NCBI GenBank assembly: GCA_026936325.1
Contig: JAPTHN010000001.1
Coordinates: 806,001 to 870,000 of the forward strand
Reading direction: 5' to 3'
From: Platynereis dumerilii
Taxonomy: Eukaryota > Annelida > Polychaeta > Phyllodocida > Nereididae
DNA length: 64,000 nucleotides
Below the pieces are notes generated by a model, which was not told the DNA's origin, did not search any database, and saw only the letters and a program-made list of their open reading frames with translations. Shown piece after piece: positions 56,745-64,000 of this stretch. The translations under genes were made by a program, and so were the position numbers. Each line of letters opens with the position of its first letter. The first letter of the stretch is position 1.

Positions 56745-58300
56745 TGAGAAAATGAAATGCAGCAAAGGTGATACTTGATAGTACGAGATATTTCAATGGA
56801 CCACCATACAGTTCTTCCATGCATGTGGACCTACTTGTGCGAAAAACCATCTCCATATTCATTGCCAAAAATATGAGCTTAAAATAACTAGCTAATGGAT
56901 AAACAACAATTTTTGTCTCTGACACACCATCGAGTTGTCAACCTTTATTTGTTGGAGATGGTGATGTGGTTTATTTTGGCACAAGTTGAAGCCAAATGTG
57001 CTACCTGAACTAATGTGACTATATCTTTAACATATTATTTTCATATGGCAGGGCTGATATCACAGAGCCTGGGTATATTTAAAAAGTGATTAATCAGACC
57101 TTACCTCGGGTGCACCTGACTCTCAATAATATCAATAATATACTAATCTTTTTTAGCTATATTAGCTGGAAAAACCTTCTCCATTGACAACATTTAATAC
57201 AAAAATAGTTAATAAAATACATATTTGCGCTTTTTTGACACAATTTGATGACATACAGACAAGATTGATTTCAGGTGACGCACATGCATGTTTCTTGGAA
57301 AGTTAGAACATCTGTCAGAGACGCTCAAACTGATTTCCAGGTCAAAATATATCAAAAATCACTAATGCATGTTCATTCCAAACCTCCTTAGGAAATGCAA
57401 CATCATCCATAAATCAAAGCACTCACCTGCAGGCAGCAGGGAAAAAACTGAACTCAAGTTACAACTTTGGCACATCCAGAAAGGAAAATGAGTGTTGTCA
57501 TGCTATCAAACTTTGTTTTCTCTGGGAGCCAACTCTGTAAGAGATCTGCATTTCTTCTGCAGACTTCTACAGTAGTACATGCTCTAATTCCTCAGTACTT
57601 GTCGCGTTTCTATTTGTGATCTGCAGAAGCTCATCAGAGAAAATCCTTTCCAAGGACAATAATTCTCATTATGTGAGAGTGTCACTCGTTACATTGTACT
57701 TTTCTTCTTGATTAAGAAAGTTCAGTCAATAATCACATTACTATGCTGGGGGCAAAGCTATATACTCAAACATATAAAGCATAAAACCAAGTTAGAATTT
57801 TTAAGTGCGTGCACTACGAAAATTATGTCCGTGTCTTGTGATCAATTTTGATCGCATATAGTGTCACACAAGCACTCAGTGCAATAGTCTTCTAGGCTCA
57901 GATGCTTTCCTTTCCAAGGTCTCACAATTGAACGAACAATCTCTTCAGGAGCTTGATTATTCTTTGATGTCCATGTGGCATGCCTTGACAGGCACAAGCC
58001 CAGGAAAAAATCAAAAACCAATTTACGAGGATTAATCTGTAATGTTGAAATGGCTTGCCTCAACAGGAACAAGTCCTCGAAAAATCAAAATGCCAATTTG
58101 CAAGGGATTACATGTGTCTGCATTTACCAGCCATGACAGTTCCTGGTAAGCTTTCTTCCTGGTCAGGTCCAGATCAAGGTCATCCTCGCCAGGCAGTGTT
58201 TTCAGGGCTTACGCCAAACTGCATCGTTCTGTGTAATATTCACAGTAATACTGACGTGTCAGTTTAACCTGAAGCATGATTTATCTTTTACGACTTATTG
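56745..58300 (+). repeat. Array unit U3
   Basis: Module a (56745-57020), b (57040-57160), c (57340-57700) and a doubled module d: TTGACAGGCACAAGCCCAGG (57975) and TCAACAGGAACAAGTCCTCG (58060). The doubled d is shared only with U6. No SINE at the site used in U2 and U5. Confidence 0.75.
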
Positions 58301-58900
58301 GAGAAATTAAATGCAACAAAAGGTGTAATAAAACTCAGATTTGTTATTTAGTGGGAAAATGAAAATGACATTGGTAACACAAATGAACAAAATACCTAAT
58401 CAAAGGATATTCTATGCACACTTGAAAATGCAGATGGCTTGGGCGGTCAGACCAAAAAGGGCAAAAAAAGTAACGCCAATTTCGCTTGACATTATTAAAA
58501 TAGAGAGCCTAAAATAAATTTGAATATATAATTACTAATGTGTGTCTAAGATTACTAAAATAAGGCAGAATAATGTTTTTTTATTATGATCAGAAGGGCA
58601 TACCTTGCCCCCTTGCCCTCCTTGGACTCAGGCGGGAGGGACAACTGTCCCCCCTGCCCTCCCCCTGTTCCAGCACCCTGCTTGTGTCCACACTTTTTTT
58701 GCTGTGAGGCAACTAGTACTGACGGCGGAGCCATTGAGAAAATTGCCATGAAAAATCTTGGACCAGCTCTTAAACTATTTTACATCACCACACTTGTTCT
58801 GGCAGATTGTACATGCTGCAAAACATAAAATGATGATAAGTTATTGTGGAATAATTTCCCTTATTCCCTTTCATCTTATAATTCATATATTTCATTTGCA
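58301..58900. other. Junction between the two trimers
   Basis: Lies between U3 and U4 and has no counterpart seen elsewhere in the array. 58590-58690 is a C-rich block (TTGCCCCCTTGCCCTCC, GGGAGGGACAACTGTCCCCC) that looks like the end of a G-rich MITE. The rest is unassigned. Confidence 0.45.
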
Positions 58901-60898
58901 AGCTGCACTACTCATAAGTATCTTTACTGTCACATTCTTACTGAGGTCTGTAGAATCCCAGCAACGAAAGAACATCCCAAGGAAAATAATTCTCATTGTG
59001 TGACAGCATCACTCATTATGTTGTAGGCCTATATCATAATCTTCTAATTGATTAAGAAATTATAATATATGAAAGATCAGATTACCACGTGGAGAGCAAA
59101 TATCACTACAAAAGTTTTTGTTTTTCAAAGACTAGGTGAGTAACAAACAATCTTCTGCAAAGAAATCTGAGCAGTGTGACAAAAAATCAGTGTCATTTTT
59201 TTTGTTTGCTCAGTAGGAACTTTGTCCATGAGTCTTTAGGCTAAGATGCTTTTCATTTCGGGCCTCATTAGAGTCATTACGTTGACAGGCAAACGTCCAA
59301 GAAAAGTCAAAACCCCAATTTACAAAGAATTACACATGTCTGGTCATTGTCTGCATTTACCAGCCATGGTATGTAATTGAGCAATTGCAGGTAAACTTCT
59401 TCAATCAGTTCCAGGTCAACACCATGCTCCTGTTGCAACAGAAGCCTGCGGTGTGTTAATAGTGTTTCTAACGATACTGAGAATTCTTGAGAAGTCTCTA
59501 GATAAGCAACGACTCAGAATTTTCTTGTTCGTTCAAGAAACTCGCGAGAATTGTTGCCATTGATGAGCATCGATTGTTGATTATTGTTTGATATGATGTT
59601 CATGCGTTTATAGTTTGTAACACTTTCAAAGCACTGCGTTGTTGTTCTGTTTTGATTGATATCATTATTTTCTGTAATTGCGCCATTGTTTATTTTACAG
59701 TCCTTGTCATACTTAAGTGGAATCTCAAGTTTTTTTTCTATGCTGTTGAACTGTGATGTCAGAGATGACTCTATTCTAGCATTGCAATATATGTAAATTA
59801 CCTACAAGCTGTGATGTCATTTCAAACTGGGTCAGATTCCCCAGCTTCTAGCCAATGTGGATCCTCCTGAACTGAGCGTCACAGTTTCAACACAGTGTCA
59901 GAGAAAGAGTTTTATCAGGGATAGCCTCTACAACTACGTCATCACAGCTTGATAGCCAATGGGCTGACCATAAACTACGTCATCACAGTTCAAACATTGA
60001 TATATTGAAGGAAGCATTACATTTTTGATCCCAATGATTTATCACAGCAATCACCAGTCTAATCCTACCAAATGGCAGCTTTGTGAGCATTCACAGTAGA
60101 CAACTGTTATAATCCCCACAGAGTTGTTTGATAAATCTACAAACTTGCTAACTTACAACTTTAAACTTTGATGGAAGTTGGTATAAACGGAAGGCTTTGA
60201 CAATTTATTTGTAAACAAATGGCTTATGTTATGTATATTTGTTCTGGCAGCCCATTGGCTGAGAGGCTGTGATGTCAAACTTGCATGGGTTTTTCCCAGA
60301 CCCAATTTTAACTCTGACACTGAGTTGAAACTGTGATGCTCAGTTCGGTGGATTCGCATTGCTTAGAAGCTGGGGAATCTGACCCAGTTTGAAATGACAT
60401 CACAGCTTGTAGGTAATTTACATATATTGCAATGCTAGAATAGAGTCATCTCTGACATCACAGTTCAACAGCATAGAAAAAACTTGAGATTCCATGTAAG
60501 TATGACAAGGACTGTAAATATCTGTTGATGATAATCCCAATTTTTATCAGATAAATGCTGAGGTGGAACCAGTGCAAATGTTTTAAAATGTTATACTATC
60601 TGGATGTTTACTGTGATTGATAGTAACAAAACACACACATTAGTATTAAAACTACAAAATATATCATAAAAGCCAAAAAAATGTGATTCATTGAATGATT
60701 AAATATCTCTTGGTACATCATTGTGGCAATGGAAGGACAGTGTCCTAGATTTCTCGAGAACTTCTGAAGTCTCGTTCACTAGACCATGACCATTCACTAG
60801 AGTCACGAGTGAGACTCCTTGGAAACACCTGGTGTGAGGCAGGTCCACATCAAGCTATGTGTCGTTGTATGCCAGTCAATGTAAACCTGAAATATAAG
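58900..60898 (+). repeat. Array unit U4 (modules c-end and d, U1-type tail)
   Basis: 58926-59440 aligns with 52556-53060, and 59440-60880 with 53060-54010, in order. It starts within module c, so it lacks module a. It carries an 817-bp TIR element absent from U1 and lacks U1's 387-bp MITE. SINE site empty (CATTATGTTGTAGGCC near 59016). Confidence 0.75.
59698..60514. mobile_element. 817-bp element with ~200-bp TIRs, TA target
   Basis: Both ends start CAGTCCTTGTCATACTTA and remain paired for about 200 bp with few mismatches (roughly 96% by eye), through CTGTGATGTCAGAGATGACT and TTCAAACTGGGTCAGATTCC. TA on both sides (59696-59697, 60515-60516). U1 at 53290 reads TTATTTTGAATATCTGTTGA without it: an empty site. 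TGATGTCA/TGACATCA words occur repeatedly. A 68-codon minus ORF inside is not a transposase. Young, to judge by TIR identity. Confidence 0.85.
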
Positions 60899-62430
60899 TC
60901 ACCGCTGAGGAATGGAATGCAACAAAGGTGATATTTGAGAGAATGAGATATTTCTGTGGATCGAAACGCAGTTCTTCCATGCATGTAGACCTCTTACTCG
61001 TAAGAAAAAAAACCCATCCCTATATTCATTGCCAAAAATACTGGCTTGCAATAACTGGTCTGTGGTTAAACAGTATTTTTTGTCTGTGAGACACCACAGA
61101 TTTGTCAACCCACATTTGTTGGAGTTCCACTGTGGCAACTCGTTGGTTAGTTTTAGCATATAATGAAGCCAAAAGTGTCATGTGTCTATTGAGTCTGCTC
61201 CAGGCTAATCTTACACGCTTTAGTTCATCTGTGTCAAATTGGTCTACGTGACAAATGTGTGTTTTAAACACATCATTTTACTAGGACAGGGTTGATATGA
61301 CGAAGCCAGGCTATTTTTAAGAAGGATTAATCAGAACTTACACAGGTGCACCTGGCTCTTAATAATCCTAGCTAATTATCTTTGATAGCTATATTAGCTG
61401 GGAAAAATCTTCTCAATTAACCACATTTAATCCAATTTATAAGGATTATTTTTACACAAAATTTCACCTTCATCCGATTGTTCCACAAACCAATCAAATA
61501 AAATAACTCTCAGAACAAATGAGAGTCAGCAAAGATTTTCAATTACTCATTCAATTTGAAAAAGGCACTAGAAGTGTATCATTGGGAAAAAATATGAAAA
61601 TCAAGGAAGCAACATACAGATTTAACTGCATGTATATCAAGAATCACTTATTCATGTCGGTCCCAAAGCTCTTTAGGAAATGCAACATCATCCCTATGTC
61701 ACTCACTATGTTGCACATTCATGAATCATGAATGGATGGATGATTTGGGCTTTACATCCAGTATTTTTGCACTTTGTAGGCTACTTCGGAAATGAGGAGG
61801 ACAACGCAATGAAGCAAAGGATAATTGAAACAGCTGTGCAACATACTGCATGAAAGCCCAGGTGGATTCGAACCCTGGACCCTGCAATTGGCAGCCTAGC
61901 ACGCTACCACCCTCCCCCTCACTATGTTTCAAATCAGAATTAATTAAGATTACCATGTGGAATGCAAGTATTCATGGTTGTTCATAGTAGAGAAATATTA
62001 TTGAAGTGATTATTTTTATACAAAGATCAGAACTGAAGACAATCTTTCCCAAAAAAATTCCCCAGCAGTATGAAAAATTATCAGTGGCTTAAATTGTGAT
62101 CTTTTGTGATTGTTTATTAGTGTCATATAGGAACTTTGTTCATGAGTCTTTAGGCTACGGTAAGATGCTTTTCATTTTGGCCATTTTGGATCATTGCCCT
62201 GACAGGCACATATCCGAGAGAAATCAAAATACCAATTTACAAAGGATTAGGCCTACACTTATCTGCATTTACCAGCCATAGCATGTAATTGAGCAATTGT
62301 TGGTAAGCCTCTCAGGTCAGTTCCAGTTGTGTTGTGTCGATCCACGTCAAGTTGTGGCCTTGTGGTTTGGTGTATGACAGTCAGTTTGGACCTGGAATAC
62401 AAAAAAGTATAAGGAGAAACAAGTAACTAA
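60899..62430 (+). repeat. Array unit U5
   Basis: Module a (60900-61200), b (61325-61420), c (61530-61700), SINE (61713-61918), d (62110-62340). Sister of U2: it shares the SINE and the sequence up to GTATAAGGAGAAAC. It lacks the 798-bp element of U2. Confidence 0.75.
61713..61918 (-). mobile_element. tRNA-derived SINE, same insertion as in U2
   Basis: Flanked by TCACTATGTT (61703-61712, 61919-61928). The minus strand shows GGTTCGAATCC (B box) and GGTAGCGTGCTAGGCTGCC (A box), and an ATCC-type tail. Same site and orientation as 55239-55450, so it was inherited by duplication of the unit. Confidence 0.85.
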
Positions 62431-64000
62431 GAAAATGAAATACAGCAAGGGTGATATTTGATAGTACAATAATATTAAAATGGACTGCCAAACAGTTCCT
62501 CCATGTATGTGGACCTACGTGTACTTGTGCAAAAAACTGTCTCCATATTCATTGCCAAAAATATGAGCTTAAAATAACTAGCCAGTGGATAAACAACAAT
62601 TTTTATTTTTGACACGTCATCCAGTTGTCAACCTTTATTTGTTGGAAATGGTGATATTTTGGTCAGTTTTGGCACAAGTTGAAGCCAAATGTGCCACCTG
62701 ACGTATTGTGACTATATTTTTAACACATTATTTTCATATGACAGGGCTGATATTGCAGAGCCTGGATATTTTAAAAAGCTTGTGATTAATCAGAACTTAC
62801 TCAGGTGCACCTGACTCTCAATAATAACATTATCTTTGTTCCCTATATCAGCTGCAAAAAAACTTTCTTCATTGACCGCATTTTATACAGACAAGATTGC
62901 CTACAGGTGACACACGTGTTTCTTGGAAAATTAGAGCAGTTTTCAGAGACACTCAAACTGATTTTCAGATCAAATTCAGTCAAAAGGATTTACTCACTAC
63001 AGTTTAAAGAATGATAAAGTCATTATTGCAGGGAATTCAATTTTATTTCTATGAGATTTTTCAAAAACCGATCAAATGAAATAACTGTCAGAACAAATGA
63101 GAGTCATCCAAGATTTTCAAGTATACTGTTTCAGTTTGAAAAAGGCACTAGAAGTGTTTATCAGCAAAATCTCTGTAAAGGAAGTAACATAACTGGTATA
63201 TCAAGAATCACTAATGCATGTTATACCAAACCTCTTTAGGAAATGCGACAGCATCCATAAATCAAAGCACTCGACCGCAGGCAGCAGGGAAAAAACTCAA
63301 CTCAAGTTACATACCAGGCGCATCCAGAAAGGAATTTGAGTGTTGCCATGCAATTTTAAAAACGTCATTTACTCTGGGAGCCAACTCTGTCATTTCTTCT
63401 GCAGACTTCTACAGTAGTACATGCTCTAATTCCTCAGTACTTGTCGCATTTGTATTTGTGGTGTGCAGAAGTTCACCAAAGAAAATCCTTCCCAAGGACG
63501 ATAATTTTCATTATGTGACAGGATCACTCGTTACATTGTACTTTTCTACTTGATTAAGAAAGTTCAGTCAATAATCACAATACTATACTGAGGGCAAAGC
63601 TATATACTCAAATATATAAAGCATAAAACCAAATTAGAATTTTAAGTGCGTGCACTACGAAAATTATGTCAGTGTCTTGTGATCAATTTTAATCGCATAT
63701 AGTGTCACACAAGCAATCAGTGACATAGTCTTCTAGGCTGAGATGCTTTTCTTTTCCTTCTTAGGGTCTCACAATTGAACGAACAATCTCCTCAGGACTT
63801 AGATTATTCTTTGATGTCCATGTGGCATGCCTTGACAGGCACAAGTCCAAGAAAAAATCAAAAACCAAGTTACAAGGATTAATCTGTGATGTTGAAATGG
63901 CTTGCCTCGACAGGCACAAGTCCTCGAAAAATCAAAACCCCAATTTGCAAGGGCTTACATGTGTCTGCATTTACCAGCCTTGACAGTTACTGGTAAGCTT
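62431..64000 (+). repeat. Array unit U6 (runs off the window)
   Basis: Module a (62435-62710), b (62750-62880), c (63115-63560) and doubled d (63830, 63905). Sister of U3 through the doubled d, the TTAAGTGCGTGCACTACGAA block and the missing SINE. The window ends within the d tail. Confidence 0.75.

Overview
The window looks like a piece of a repeat-rich, AT-rich metazoan nuclear genome. There are no operons, ribosome binding sites or dense genes. Instead there are long tetranucleotide microsatellites, a CR1/L2-type LINE reverse transcriptase, tRNA-derived SINEs, many short terminal-inverted-repeat (TIR) DNA elements, a wrecked mariner and one probable spliced host exon. The repeat spectrum (CAGTGGCRTA-type hAT MITEs, ATCT-tailed SINEs, hairpin foldback elements) suits a marine invertebrate. 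An echinoderm or a related deuterostome is my guess, but the sequence alone does not prove it. No virus-like element was recognised.

Layout. 0-5 kb: compound microsatellites, retroposon tails, a G-run-rich ~135-bp minisatellite of about 15 units (2.18-4.2 kb), then a TTACGGTAA-rich element and a hairpin foldback. 5.5-8.8 kb: mostly unassigned DNA with a TA-flanked 763-bp TIR element. 8.8-12.4 kb and 24.3-27.0 kb: two diverged direct copies of one repeat that carries a SINE. 14.2-15.8 kb pairs in inverted orientation with 31.8-35.6 kb. 17.05-18.43 kb: a 5'-truncated LINE with an uninterrupted 358-codon ORF. 18.84-19.24 kb: on the minus strand, a probable first coding exon (110 codons ending at a GTAAGT donor) with an NRF-1-like, CRE and E-box promoter cluster upstream; this is the only good host-gene candidate. 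21.4-22.3 kb: tandem repeats including alternating, covarying hairpins. 28.6-29.64 kb: a ~1.04-kb imperfect palindrome. 36.05-37.97 kb: a mariner with 30-bp perfect TIRs, itself interrupted by another TIR element. 42.3-45.05 kb: a 2.7-kb element with ~665-bp inverted arms and a 9-bp direct flank repeat (Mutator-like or Foldback-like) with a palindrome nested inside. 46-50.6 kb: further copies of the window's mosaic repeat with several datable insertions. 50.8-64 kb: an array of six diverged ~1.5-3-kb units arranged as a trimer repeated twice.

How it fits together. Most of the window from 8.8 kb on seems to be copies of one large, non-coding, modular repeat, shuffled, inverted and locally amplified, into which small DNA transposons and a SINE landed. 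Several insertions have a visible empty site in a paralogous copy, so exact boundaries, target duplications and a relative order of events can be read: the SINE came first, then duplication of the trimer, then three TIR insertions. Almost all short ORFs in the window fall in repeats and are not genes.
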